Shown: positions 33,014 to 41,778, numbered from the stretch's first letter. The stretch is DNA of 64,000 nt from an uncultured Oscillospiraceae bacterium (GCA_934513685.1 CAKSWY010000007.1:29325-93324); one strand, 5' to 3'. Numbers and translations: made by a program. The notes: a model not told the origin generated them from the letters alone.

Positions 33014-34306
33014 TCATTCCCCTTTCTGCTCGTTTTCATAGCGGATGGTCACGCTGCGGGCATGGCCGTGCAGGCCCTCCCGCTCGGCAAAATCGGCAAT
33101 GCGGGCCTGCACCTTGCCCAGGGCCTCCCGGGTGTAGTACAGGAAGCTGGACTTCTTCACGAAGTCGTCCACCGACAGCGGGCTGGAGAAGCGGGCTGTG
33201 CCGCTGGTGGGCAGCGTGTGGTTCGGCCCGGCGAAGTAATCGCCCAGGGCCTCGGGCACGTTTTTGCCCAGGAAGATGCTGCCCGCGTTGCGGATCTCAT
33301 TCAGCAGGCTGAAGGGGTCGTCCACACACACCTCCAGATGCTCCGGGGCAATGAGGTTGGCGGCAGCCACCGCCTTGTGCATATCATCGGTCACAATGAT
33401 CTTGCCGTTGGTGTCGATGCTGGTGCGGGCGATCTCCGCCCGGGGCAGCTGAGGGATCTGCACCTCCAGCTCGGCCTGCACGGCCAGCGCCAGCTCCCGG
33501 CTGTCGGTCACCAGCACGGCGCTGGCCAGCTTGTCGTGCTCGGCCTGGCTCAGCAGGTCGGCGGCCACCCAGGCCGGGTTGCAGGTACCGTCCGCCAGCA
33601 CCAGAATCTCGCTGGGCCCGGCGATCATGTCAATGTCCACCTGCCCATACACCTTGCGCTTGGCCGTAGCCACAAAGATGTTTCCGGGGCCGACGATCTT
33701 GTCTACCCGGGGCACGGTCTCGGTGCCGTAGGCCAGGGCGGCCACGGCCTGCGCGCCGCCCGCCTTTACAATGGTGGTCACGCCCGCCACATGGGCCGCC
33801 GCCAGAATGGCCGGGGCGATCTTCCCGTCCTTTCCGGCGGGGGTGGTCATCACGATCTGCTCCACCCCGGCGATCTTGGCGGGGATCACGTCCATCAGCA
33901 CGGTGGAGGGATAGCTGGCGGTGCCGCCGGGCACATACACGCCCGCCCGCTGGATGGGGGTGTATTTCTGGCCCAGCAGAATGCCGTCCTGGTCGTTCAG
34001 CACAAAGTTCTTGTGCTTCTGGGCCTCGTGGAAGTGCCGGATGTTGGCGGCGGCCATCTCCAGCGTGGTAATGAAGTCCGGGTCCACCTGGGCCAGGCCC
34101 TCGGCCATCTCTTCCTCGCTCACCAGCAGATCGTTCAGCACCACATGGTCGAACTTTTCCGCATAGCGGTACAGGGCCTTATCGCCCTCGGCCCGCACGT
34201 CGGCAATGATGCCGTCCACCACGGCCTCCACATCCGCCTCGGCGCGGATGTCCCGGTTCAGGATCTGCTCGGGCCGCAGCTCGTCGAACTCATACAGCTT
34301 GATCAT
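33014..34306 (-). CDS. hisD: Histidinol dehydrogenase
   Basis: 430 residues: VYVPGGTASYPSTVLMDVIPAK, VTTIVKAGGAQAVAALAYGT, KIVGPGNIFVATAKRKVYG, DMIAGPSEILVLAD, then LSQAEHDKLASAVLVT with the catalytic histidine and zinc ligands, and FAGPNHTLPTSG. It oxidises histidinol to histidine in two NAD+-dependent steps. The ATG overlaps the hisZ-hisG stop (ATGA), indicating coupling. Confidence 0.97.
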   Translation of the reverse strand: MIKLYEFDELRPEQILNRDIRAEADVEAVVDGIIADVRAEGDKALYRYAEKFDHVVLNDLLVSEEEMAEGLAQVDPDFITTLEMAAANIRHFHEAQKHKNFVLNDQDGILLGQKYTPIQRAGVYVPGGTASYPSTVLMDVIPAKIAGVEQIVMTTPAGKDGKIAPAILAAAHVAGVTTIVKAGGAQAVAALAYGTETVPRVDKIVGPGNIFVATAKRKVYGQVDIDMIAGPSEILVLADGTCNPAWVAADLLSQAEHDKLASAVLVTDSRELALAVQAELEVQIPQLPRAEIARTSIDTNGKIIVTDDMHKAVAAANLIAPEHLEVCVDDPFSLLNEIRNAGSIFLGKNVPEALGDYFAGPNHTLPTSGTARFSSPLSVDDFVKKSSFLYYTREALGKVQARIADFAEREGLHGHARSVTIRYENEQKGE

Positions 34307-35952
34307 TGCTCTGTCCCCTCCTGCAGCTTCTCCATCAGGGTGAGAAGCTCCTTGTTCTTGAATTTGTAGCTTGCCTTGTTGGCAATAAACCGGGCGCTGA
34401 TGGGCATGAACTCGGTCAGCACCTTCAGGTTGTTCTCCTTGAGGGTGGTGCCGGTCTCCACAATGTCCACGATCACATCCGAAAGCCCCAAAATGGGGGC
34501 CAGCTCGATGGAGCCGTTCAGCTTGATGATCTCAATGTCCCGCCCAAGGCTGGAATAATAGGCCTTGGCGATGTTCACAAACTTGGTGGCCACCCGAAGT
34601 GCCCGGCTGGGGTCGTCGGTAAAGTCGGTGGGGCCTGCCACGCACATACGGCATTTGCCCAGGCCCGTGTCCAGCAGCTCGTACACGTCTGCGCCGCTCT
34701 CCTCCAGAATGTCCTTGCCCACAATGCCCACATCGGCGGCGCCGTGCTCCACATAAATGGCCACGTCGCTGGGCTTCACAAGGAAGTAGCGGATGCCCGC
34801 GGCGGGGTTTTCCACCACCAGCTTGCGGGTCTCGTTGTAATTTTCTTCACAGCCGTATCCGGCCGCCGCCAGCAGGGCATAGACTTTATCGCCCAGGCGG
34901 CCCTTGGGCAGGGCCACGTTCAGCATGGCGCTGCCGCTGGCCCGCTGCACCGGCGGCAGCGGGGCGTTCAGCCGCTCCATCTCGTCCAGATACAGTGCAA
35001 AGCCGATGGCCCCGGCCCCCGGGCAGAACTTCTGGGCCAGCAGGTCGTACTGGCCGCCCTTCAGCACCGGGCGGGGCAGCCCCGCCAGATAGCCCTGGAA
35101 CACCAGGCCGGTGTAATACTCCATGTCACCGGTGAGCGAGAGGTCCAGCTGAAGCTCCGTCCAGCCGTCCAGCGCCTGCCACAGGGTCTGCAGCTGGTCC
35201 AGCGCGGCAGCCATGGCGGCCTGCCCGGCCCGGGGCGAAGCGCCCCAGCGGCGGCGGCGCTGCCAGTCCTCCATGCCGCCCAGCTGCTCCACCGCCCGGC
35301 ACAGTTCCTGCGCGCCCTCCATCACCTGGGCGAAGGGGCCGCTCAGGCCGGGCAGGCGGCACAGGGCCTCAATGCCGTCGGGCTGCACCCCGGCCGTCTG
35401 GGCCGTGCGGCGAAGCTGGTGGGCATTCTTGCTCTTGATCAGCTCCAGAAGCTCGGGCCGCCACTGCTCTGCCACGTTCAGCGCATCCAGCAGGCCGGTC
35501 ACAAAGCCCATGTGGCTCAACTCCAGCACCGCCGGGGCTTCCAGCGCCTCAAGGCTCTGCCGGGCCAGGCCCAGCACCTGGGCCGTGGTCGCTTCGTCCA
35601 CCGCGCCGATGCACTCCAACCCCATCTGGTTGATTTCCTTATAGGTGTGGCTCTCCAGGCTGGGGCGGTACACGTTTTCGATGTAATAGTATTTTTCGCA
35701 CTGGCCGGGGGCGGGCTGGGCATTTTTTGCAATGCTCAGGGTCACGTCCGGCTTCAGGGCCAGCAGCCGCCCGTCCAGGTCGGTGAAGGTAATCACCTGG
35801 TCGCTGGTGAGGAACCGCCGGTTCTCCTGATACAGGCCGTACTCTTCAAAGCGGCCCATGTGGAACTTGCGGTAGCCCGCCTGTTCATACAGCGCGCGCA
35901 GGCGCAGGCTGGCCCGCTCCTGCGGTTTCAAAATCGAAAAATCAAATTCCAT
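34303..35952 (-). CDS. hisG: Fused HisZ-HisG: ATP phosphoribosyltransferase regulatory and catalytic subunits in one protein
   Basis: 549 residues in one uninterrupted frame. Residues about 1-330 are HisZ, a class II aaRS-like domain (FEEYGLYQENRRFLTSDQVITFTDLDGRLLALKPDVTLSIA is split here by motif: YQENRRFLTSDQ and LKPDVTLSIA; also TGLVFQGYLAG and VLKGGQYDLL). Residues about 343-549 are the short-form HisG (LNVALPKGRLGDKVY, DVGIVGKDILEE, LLDTGLGKCRMCVA, VDIVETGTTLKENNL). HisZ and short HisG normally form a hetero-octamer from two genes; here a PLPPVQRASGSA linker joins them. First enzyme of the pathway and first gene of the operon. Confidence 0.9.
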   Translation of the reverse strand: MEFDFSILKPQERASLRLRALYEQAGYRKFHMGRFEEYGLYQENRRFLTSDQVITFTDLDGRLLALKPDVTLSIAKNAQPAPGQCEKYYYIENVYRPSLESHTYKEINQMGLECIGAVDEATTAQVLGLARQSLEALEAPAVLELSHMGFVTGLLDALNVAEQWRPELLELIKSKNAHQLRRTAQTAGVQPDGIEALCRLPGLSGPFAQVMEGAQELCRAVEQLGGMEDWQRRRRWGASPRAGQAAMAAALDQLQTLWQALDGWTELQLDLSLTGDMEYYTGLVFQGYLAGLPRPVLKGGQYDLLAQKFCPGAGAIGFALYLDEMERLNAPLPPVQRASGSAMLNVALPKGRLGDKVYALLAAAGYGCEENYNETRKLVVENPAAGIRYFLVKPSDVAIYVEHGAADVGIVGKDILEESGADVYELLDTGLGKCRMCVAGPTDFTDDPSRALRVATKFVNIAKAYYSSLGRDIEIIKLNGSIELAPILGLSDVIVDIVETGTTLKENNLKVLTEFMPISARFIANKASYKFKNKELLTLMEKLQEGTEQ

Positions 35953-36017
35953 CGCTCTTCACTCCAACCATTCCGGCACACGGCCAAACCGCCGCCGTTG
36001 TTCATTCGCTGGCTTTC

Positions 36018-36046
36018 ATTATAATTTATTCAGATAAAGTTGTAAA
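36018..36046 (-). promoter_or_regulatory. Promoter of the his operon
   Basis: Minus-strand TTTACA, 17-bp spacer, TATAAT, about 65 nt before the hisZG start. The leader is too short for a T-box, so tRNA-based control of the main operon is not evident. Confidence 0.75.
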
Positions 36047-36137
36047 GTAGTAAAACGATTATTTTATCTTTTGCCGGGCCGCACCCGATTTTCGGCCCGC
36101 TTTTTCATCAGTTTCGCCAGCTTTGCACGGCCTGCAA

Positions 36138-36203
36138 AAACACAATGGGCCGCCCGGCGCACCCTCTTTGAGCGAGAGGCGCAGAGCAGCCCATATTGGT
36201 TTT
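36138..36203 (-). terminator. Probable terminator upstream of the his operon
   Basis: On the minus strand GGGCTGCTCTGCGCCTCT and AGAGGGTGCGCCGGGCGGCCC form an imperfect hairpin followed after some bases by TGTTTTTG. It would end the 36206-36604 transcript. Confidence 0.45.
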
Positions 36204-36205
36204 GA

Positions 36206-36604
36206 TTATCCGCGGCAGCCCAGGTCATCCCAGTTGCCGAAATCCTCCGGAGAGGCAATGCGGGTGGGGTCCAGCTTGCCGTCCTCGCCCACCGGGGCCT
36301 CGGCGGCACCCAGCTGAACGGGGTTTGTGTTGGGGGCGTCCGCCGCTGCCGGGGCAGGGGCCGGTTCTTCCGCCTTCGCTTCCTCAGCGGCAGGCTCGGC
36401 CGGCTCCTGGGCCGGTGCTTCCGCCGGTTCCTCGGCGGCCGCAGGTGCCTCGACGGTCTCATCGGCCTCCTCCGGCTGCTGCGGCGGGATCATCACCTCA
36501 TCCTCGTCCAGAATGGGGTCGTTCAGCTTTTTCAGCACGGTGGCCGCCGCCGCACCGGCAGCCAGGCCCACACCCACAGCGATCAAACGTCTCATCATGC
36601 CCAT
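36206..36604 (-). CDS. Small Ala/Pro/Glu-rich anchored protein, function unknown
   Basis: 132 residues, not recognised. Residues about 3-22 (MRRLIAVGVGLAAGAAAA) form a single hydrophobic Gly/Ala helix that could be a membrane anchor. Residues about 30-95 are a low-complexity acidic stretch of A, E and P, likely disordered, and the C-terminus is DPTRIASPEDFGNWDDLGCRG. ATG 36604 has GGAGG 7 nt upstream, so it is translated. It lies between the two GTPase genes and the his operon in the same direction. The low-complexity composition makes homology calls unreliable. Confidence 0.65.
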   Translation of the reverse strand: MGMMRRLIAVGVGLAAGAAAATVLKKLNDPILDEDEVMIPPQQPEEADETVEAPAAAEEPAEAPAQEPAEPAAEEAKAEEPAPAPAAADAPNTNPVQLGAAEAPVGEDGKLDPTRIASPEDFGNWDDLGCRG

Positions 36605-36738
36605 GATGGTTCCTCCTTCTTGCCCGGTGTTCGGGCAGCGCTCGGTGGTTTTCTCTCACATCAAATTCTGCCGGGCGCGCGCCTTCTGCGCGCGTTGGGA
36701 TGCTTTGGTATCCCGCCGGCCGCGGGTGCGGTGCTTTC

Positions 36739-37701
36739 TCAGCTGAAGGTCACCACATCCTGCACGGGCTTCGTGCCGGGGGCCACCTCCAGGGCGGTCA
36801 GCACCGGGCCTTCGCCCCGGAACACCGGGTGGTACTTCACGCTCACTCGGGCGGTCAGGGTGATCCAGTCCCGCTGCTTCAGCTCCTTCACCTTGTCGTA
36901 CTTGCAGGGGAAGCCCACAAACTGGATGTCCTGCACACAGCAGGTCATAGCGAAGCGGCCGGGAACAAAGGCGTCCTTGCCCGCGCGGGGGGTCTGGCAC
37001 ACCTGGGCGGTGAACCGGACGATCTTGTTCTTGTACTTTTCCGGGGTCTCGCTGCAATCCATATACCAGACGCCGAAGTCCTGGTCCGCAATTTCGATCA
37101 CCGGGGCCTCGATGTCAAAGGGCAGCGGGTCGGGAATGTCATCGTAGGCCACGCTGCCGTCGGCAAATTCATAGGCGATGTCGCACCGGCGGGAGGCCTG
37201 GCGCACCACCTTGTGCACGAACTCGCGGCTCTCCTCGTCGTTCACGTTCTCGGCCCGGTTCAGCACGATCAGCTCGCTGGCGGCAACCTTGTCCAGCAGC
37301 AGGCTGCGCATGGCGTTGTCGTTGGCGTACAGCTTAAAGGTGCTGCCGTCCGCCGTGGCGATGCACTGGTAAATCACCCAGTTGTCCGGCATGGCGGCGG
37401 CCAGGTCGTTCAGCATCCACATGCCGTTGTACTCCACCACCACGCGGCCGCAGCCGGATTTTTTGGCCAGCATCTCCAGGTTTTCTTTCGTCAGCTCGCT
37501 CTTGTCCTCCAGCGTGGCGGGGTAAACACCGCCAAAGGCGAACTTTTCGGGGTCGTACTCCTCCTCGCCCTCTTCGCAGATGAGCAGCAGGGTCTTGTCG
37601 CCGGAGTCAAACTGAGGGTCCTCAAAGGTCTCCTGGATGAACTTGGTCTTACCGGATTCCAGAAAACCCACAAACAGATAAACAGGAATTTCTTTGCTCA
37701 T
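36739..37701 (-). CDS. G3E-family GTPase with C-terminal DUF1980/TIGR03943-like domain
   Basis: 320 residues. Walker A is GFLESGKT (residues 12-19), as in CobW/YjiA GTPases, but there is no CxCC motif. The last ~110 residues, including PGRFAMTCCVQDIQFVGF (Cys254-Cys255), resemble the C-terminal domain of TIGR03943/DUF1980 proteins found beside YcgR-type permeases and zinc-linked CobW proteins. That second match is from memory of the family pattern and is less sure than the GTPase. It follows the His-rich CobW gene by 18 nt and probably works with it in metal allocation. Confidence 0.78.
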   Translation of the reverse strand: MSKEIPVYLFVGFLESGKTKFIQETFEDPQFDSGDKTLLLICEEGEEEYDPEKFAFGGVYPATLEDKSELTKENLEMLAKKSGCGRVVVEYNGMWMLNDLAAAMPDNWVIYQCIATADGSTFKLYANDNAMRSLLLDKVAASELIVLNRAENVNDEESREFVHKVVRQASRRCDIAYEFADGSVAYDDIPDPLPFDIEAPVIEIADQDFGVWYMDCSETPEKYKNKIVRFTAQVCQTPRAGKDAFVPGRFAMTCCVQDIQFVGFPCKYDKVKELKQRDWITLTARVSVKYHPVFRGEGPVLTALEVAPGTKPVQDVVTFS

Positions 37702-37719
37702 ACGATCCTCCGCAGGGGC

Positions 37720-38931
37720 TTACAGCTTGAACAGCTGATCCAGCGCCTTCTCGTCCAGCTTGGAGCCGATGACGCACAGGCGGCCGGTCACATCGGCGGC
37801 GCCGGTGCGCACCTGATGCTCGCCCGGCACATAGTCGAAGTGGAACCACTGGCCCTCGGTGCCGGGCACAATGCCCTTGGCGCGCAGAACGGCGCCCAGC
37901 TCGCCAGAATCCAGGCTCTCCAGTGCAAAGTTCAGCTCCGCCTCGGTGTACTTGCGGGCGGTCTCCTTGCCCCAGCTGGTGAACACCTCATCGGCGTGAT
38001 GATGGTGATGGTCATGGCCGCAGCCGCAGCTGCACGCACCGTCGTGGTCATGATGATGTTCATGCTCATGGTCATGGTCATGATCACAACCGCACTCGTC
38101 ATGGTCGTGATGGTGGTGCTCGTGCTCCTCTTCCTCATGGTCATGATGATGCTCGTGGTCATGGTCGTGGTCACAGCCGCACGCATCATGGTCATGGTGG
38201 TGATGCTCATGCTCGTCCTCATCCTCATCGTGATGATGGCCGCAGCTGCACACGCCGTTCTCATCGTAGTGGTGGTGATGCTCGTGCTCTTCCACGGTCT
38301 GACGGGCCTGCTCCAGCAGGGCCTGCACAAAGTCGTCCTCACTCTCCATGGCCTTCAGGATCTGCGCACCGGTCAGCTGGTTCCAGTCGGTGGTCACGAT
38401 GGTGGCCTTGGGGTTCTTCTCCCGCAGCATAGCCACGGCCTTCTCGATCTTTTCCTCGCTGGCAGAGCCGGTGCGGCTCAGCAGGATGGTGGAAGCGTGG
38501 GACACCTGGTCGTTGTAGAACTCACCGAAGTTCTTCATATACAGGCGCACCTTGTTCACGTCCGCCACCGTGACAAAGCTGTTCAGCTTCACGTCCTCCT
38601 CGTCGGCGATGGTCTCCACGGCGCGGGTCACGTCGCTGAGCTTGCCCACGCCGGAAGGCTCGATGAGGATGCGGTCGGGATGATACTGCTCCACGACCTT
38701 CTTCAGGGCGGCGCGGAAGTCGCCCACCAGGCTGCAGCAGATGCAGCCGGAGTTCATCTCGGTGATCTGGATGCCGGCCTCTTTCAGGAAGCCGCCGTCA
38801 ATGCCGATCTCGCCGAACTCGTTCTCGATCAGCACGATCTGCTCGCCCTGGAACGCCTCGGCGATCAGCTTTTTGATGAGCGTGGTCTTGCCTGCGCCCA
38901 GGAATCCGGAAAAAATGTCAATTTTCGTCAT
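37720..38931 (-). CDS. CobW/G3E GTP-binding metallochaperone with giant His-rich loop
   Basis: 403 residues. Walker A GFLGAGKTT (9-17), metal-site motif SGCICCS with Cys63, Cys65 and Cys66, ENEFGEIGIDGGF switch region and a C-terminal CobW_C domain (ending LCVIGSKLDEKALDQLFKL). Between them residues about 216-312 form a metal-binding loop with about 41 histidines plus Cys pairs (CSC, CGC, CGC, CSCGC); it contains two near-identical repeats of about 28 residues (241-269 and 270-298). CobW proteins of this type (ZNG1/YciC-like) deliver Zn2+ or other metals. ATG 38931 has AGGAGG upstream. It is followed by the second GTPase. Confidence 0.93.
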   Translation of the reverse strand: MTKIDIFSGFLGAGKTTLIKKLIAEAFQGEQIVLIENEFGEIGIDGGFLKEAGIQITEMNSGCICCSLVGDFRAALKKVVEQYHPDRILIEPSGVGKLSDVTRAVETIADEEDVKLNSFVTVADVNKVRLYMKNFGEFYNDQVSHASTILLSRTGSASEEKIEKAVAMLREKNPKATIVTTDWNQLTGAQILKAMESEDDFVQALLEQARQTVEEHEHHHHYDENGVCSCGHHHDEDEDEHEHHHHDHDACGCDHDHDHEHHHDHEEEEHEHHHHDHDECGCDHDHDHEHEHHHDHDGACSCGCGHDHHHHHADEVFTSWGKETARKYTEAELNFALESLDSGELGAVLRAKGIVPGTEGQWFHFDYVPGEHQVRTGAADVTGRLCVIGSKLDEKALDQLFKL

Positions 38932-39353
38932 GGTTTCAAAACCTCCTGCGGCCAAACGCCCCGATTTTCCGGGCCGCCGGCCGCTTTTGCAGAATGGATT
39001 ATGGATTAGAATGGTTGCGGAACAGGCCGCGCAAAGGGCGCATCCCCTGGGGCATGTTCCACCTTATTATTATAGCAAGTCTGTCAACGTTCTCCCATTC
39101 AGAATTCTTACCAAAGATTCGTGGGTTTTATACCGCTTTTCCGTCAGTTGTGAAAAAGCCCGCCGCTTTTGAAACCGCCCGTCGTTTTTTGTCGTATAAT
39201 GGAAGAGGTCCTTGCATCGGCAGCGGCCCCATTCCGGGGTTTTGCGGCCGTTTTGAGGCCTTTCTGTGCCATTCTAAAAGCCGGCGCCAAGCGCGCCGCA
39301 CCGTTTTGTCCCGTTCTGCCCGTTCGGGCAGTTTAGCATCCAAGGAGTTTTTC
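38932..39353. other. Divergent intergenic region, CobW gene and amidase
   Basis: Leftward an extended -10 element TGCTATAAT (TATAAT at 39069-39074) lies about 140 nt before the CobW gene with a TTGACA only 7 bp away. Rightward TATAAT at 39195-39200 precedes the amidase with a poor -35. An AT-rich TAATAATAAGG next to the leftward -10 might be a metal-regulator site, but no Zur or Fur box could be fitted. Confidence 0.4.
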
Positions 39354-40115
39354 ATGAGCCAACACAACACCGCCCTGCAACGCCGCCCTGTCTGGCAGAC
39401 GCGCCTGGCCCTCTGCGGCCTGGTGCTGGCTGCCGCCATGATTCTGGGGTATTTCGTTGGGGGTGCCCTGTTCCGCCGAAGCGGCCCGCCCTGGACCATC
39501 GCCGTGGACCCGGGCCATGGCGGCAGCGACCTGGGGGCCGTGGGGCTGGTAAACGAGTGCGATGTGAACCTGGCCACCGCCCAGGCCCTGTATGACCTGC
39601 TGGACGCTGACCCCAACTTCACCCCGCTGCTCACCCACACCGGCGAGGGCGGCACCCCGGCCCAGCGGGCGGCCGCTGCCAACCGCCATGGGGCCGACCT
39701 GCTGTTCTCCATCCACTGCAATTCCGACAGCTCCGGCGACGGCTTCGGCTTTGAATGCTACCCCGAGCTGCCGGGCCGCACCTACCACCGGGCCAGCCTG
39801 AAGCTGGCCCGGCTGGTGTGCAGTGAGATGGAGCCCCTCTCCACCCGGCTGCGGGGCGAAAACGGCATCCGCTACGCCTACTACGACTCGGACGACCAGA
39901 AGCACATTGTGGAGGCCTCGGCGGCCGCCAACATTCAGGAAAATAGCTTCGGCGTTCTGGAAAAGAGCAAGTGCCCGGCCCTTCTGGTGGAGCAGGCCTT
40001 TGTGACCAACGCCGAGGACGTGGCCGCCCTGTGCGAAGGGGACGGCATCAACGCCGCTGCCCAGGCCTATTACCGGGCCATCTGTGCCTACTTCGGGGTT
40101 TCGGCCGCAGCCTGA
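39354..40115 (+). CDS. N-acetylmuramoyl-L-alanine amidase (Amidase_3)
   Basis: 253 residues. A membrane anchor or signal (about 17-39) is followed by a complete Amidase_3 domain: DPGHGGSDLGAVG (His55), NECDVNL (Glu68), FSIHCNS (His121) and ALLVEQAFVTN (Glu213), the three zinc ligands and catalytic glutamate. It hydrolyses the amide bond between MurNAc and L-Ala in peptidoglycan outside the membrane. ATG 39354 follows AAGGAG. Monocistronic, with a strong terminator at 40175-40203. Confidence 0.94.
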   Translation: MSQHNTALQRRPVWQTRLALCGLVLAAAMILGYFVGGALFRRSGPPWTIAVDPGHGGSDLGAVGLVNECDVNLATAQALYDLLDADPNFTPLLTHTGEGGTPAQRAAAANRHGADLLFSIHCNSDSSGDGFGFECYPELPGRTYHRASLKLARLVCSEMEPLSTRLRGENGIRYAYYDSDDQKHIVEASAAANIQENSFGVLEKSKCPALLVEQAFVTNAEDVAALCEGDGINAAAQAYYRAICAYFGVSAAA

Positions 40116-40174
40116 GGGCGGCGTAAAATGCCTTCAGCGCACCCCCCATTTTGCACTCGCTTTTCTCCCCGTCA

Positions 40175-40203
40175 AAATCCCCCTCACTGAGGGGGATTTT
40201 TTG
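40175..40203 (+). terminator. Terminator of the amidase gene
   Basis: AAAATCCCCCTCACTGAGGGGGATTTTTT hairpin. Confidence 0.92.
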
Positions 40204-40262
40204 ATGGAATGCTCGGCCCGCACAGTATTTTTGCTGTAATGCCCCCAAAAATGACCTGCTGG

Positions 40263-40291
40263 ACGCAGGCTGCCCGAACTGCTATACTGGG
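40263..40291 (+). promoter_or_regulatory. Promoter of the NhaC-type gene
   Basis: TGGACG, 17-bp spacer, TATACT. The ~75-nt leader then has two small hairpins (GCCCGG-loop-CCGGGC and GGGCG-CAA-CGCCC) before the ribosome binding site. Confidence 0.5.
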
Positions 40292-40373
40292 CGTATGGAA
40301 GCCCGGGGCCTTACGCCGGGCGGCGGGGCGGGCGCAACGCCCACTCCGCAACAGGAAAAGGAGATCGTGCTTT

Positions 40374-41687
40374 ATGGACCTGATTCTCTGCATTGTTCTG
40401 ATGTTTGCAGCCCTGCTGTTCACCGTCTGGTCGGGCGGGCAGCTGTTCTTCGCCACCAGCTTCGGCCTGGCGCTGTTCTGCATTTACGCCCTGCGGCACG
40501 GCAGCAGCCCCAAACAGCTGGGGGCCATGCTCATGGTGGGGGTAAAAAAGGCACTGGTGGTCATTCTGGCACTGCTGGTCATTGGTATGCTCACCGCCAG
40601 CTGGATGCTCTGCGGCACCATCCCCTATCTGGTGTGCCTAGGCATGAAGCTCATTCAGCCCAAACTGTTCATCCTGTGCGCCTTTTTGCTGTGCGCCGCC
40701 ATCAGCTTTCTCATCGGCACGGCCTTCGGCACCGCCAACACCATGGGCGTGGTGCTGATGACCATCGCCCGGGGCTGCGGCGTCAGCCCGGCCATCACCG
40801 CCGGGGCCATTCTCTGCGGCATTTATGTGGGCGACCGGTGCTCCCCCATGTCCTCCTCGCTGCTGCTGCTCTCCACCCTGACCGGGACGGACCACTACAC
40901 CAACAGCCGCCGCACCCTGCGCAGCTGCCTTGTGCCGCTGGTGCTGGCCTGCCTGTGCTACCTGCCCCTCTCGCTGGCCAATCCCATGCAGGGCGCCGCG
41001 GCGGACACCGCCGCCGCCCTGGGCGAGGTCTTTTATCTCGGCCCGATGCTGCTGCTGCCGGTGGCGGTGATGTTTCTTTTGTGCCTGTGCCGGGTGCCCA
41101 TGAAAAAGGCCATGCTGGGCAGCATCGTCACTGCCTGCGCCGTGGCGCTGCTGGTGCAGGGGGCCGCGCCGCTGTCCCTGCCCCGGGTGCTGGTGCTGGG
41201 CTTCCACCTGCCCGAGGGTACGCTGGCCGCCAGCCTGATCCACGGCGGCGGCATTTCCAGCATGGCCAGCGGCTGCCTAGTGGTGCTCACCTCCTGCGCG
41301 CTGGCCGGCATTCTGGAGGGCACCCACGCCACCGCCCGCTTTGAGAGCACCGGCCGAGAAGTGGGCCTGGGCCGCTGTCTGCGCACCATCGCCACCGGCA
41401 TTCTCACCGGTGCCATCGGCTGCAACCAGACCATGGCCATCGTGCTCACCGAGAGCATTCGCCGCGGCGCATACCCGGATAAGGACGAATTTCTGCAGGA
41501 CCTGAGCTTCGGCGGCAGCCTTGGCCCGGTGCTGCTGCCCTGGTGCATTACCGTGTACATTCCCATGCAGTCCATCGGCTTTGCCGGGCTTGGGTACTAT
41601 CCCTATCAGTTCTGGGTCGTTTTAATGCTGCTGTGGCGGGCGCTGAGTTGGGCTGCCCGTGCGCGGAAATCCGCCAAAGCCGCATGA
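40374..41687 (+). CDS. Na+/H+ antiporter NhaC family protein
   Basis: 437 residues with about 11-12 predicted membrane segments. The conserved mid-protein motif ILCGIYVGDRCSPMSSSLLLLSTLTGTDHYTN is represented here by GIYVGDRCSPMSSS, close to the NhaC ion-site sequence, and IGCNQTMAIVLTES follows in the second half. Members exchange sodium or other cations, or amino acids such as malate/lactate pairs in some subfamilies. ATG 40374 follows AAAAGGAG. Its short GC-rich leader contains two hairpins but no recognised riboswitch. Substrate remains open. Confidence 0.9.
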   Translation: MDLILCIVLMFAALLFTVWSGGQLFFATSFGLALFCIYALRHGSSPKQLGAMLMVGVKKALVVILALLVIGMLTASWMLCGTIPYLVCLGMKLIQPKLFILCAFLLCAAISFLIGTAFGTANTMGVVLMTIARGCGVSPAITAGAILCGIYVGDRCSPMSSSLLLLSTLTGTDHYTNSRRTLRSCLVPLVLACLCYLPLSLANPMQGAAADTAAALGEVFYLGPMLLLPVAVMFLLCLCRVPMKKAMLGSIVTACAVALLVQGAAPLSLPRVLVLGFHLPEGTLAASLIHGGGISSMASGCLVVLTSCALAGILEGTHATARFESTGREVGLGRCLRTIATGILTGAIGCNQTMAIVLTESIRRGAYPDKDEFLQDLSFGGSLGPVLLPWCITVYIPMQSIGFAGLGYYPYQFWVVLMLLWRALSWAARARKSAKAA

Positions 41688-41702
41688 GGCTCTGTTTCTG
41701 CT

Positions 41703-41746
41703 AAAAAATGATCCCGGATGGGTGTTCCATCCGGGATCGTTTTTTG
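41703..41746. terminator. Bidirectional terminator
   Basis: AAAAAATGATCCCGGATG..CATCCGGGATCGTTTTTT between convergent genes. Confidence 0.92.
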
Positions 41747-41778
41747 TATAAGGCGATGCAGGGCAGCGCCCGCCGGGG

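Noticed and set aside
37995..38286. CRISPR-like or tandem DNA repeat array
   Set aside because: The repeats encode His-rich protein sequence in frame, vary in spacing and have no unique spacers. No CRISPR array or cas gene was found anywhere in the window.
36700..39009. A 769-codon plus-strand frame with VMVMMVV-type runs
   Set aside because: It is the antisense of the two GTPase genes; the Met/Val runs are the reverse of the His/Asp-rich codons.
39069..39087. TTGACA and TATAAT in front of the CobW gene as a standard promoter
   Set aside because: They are only 7 bp apart, too close for sigma-A -35/-10 spacing; only the extended -10 reading is tenable.
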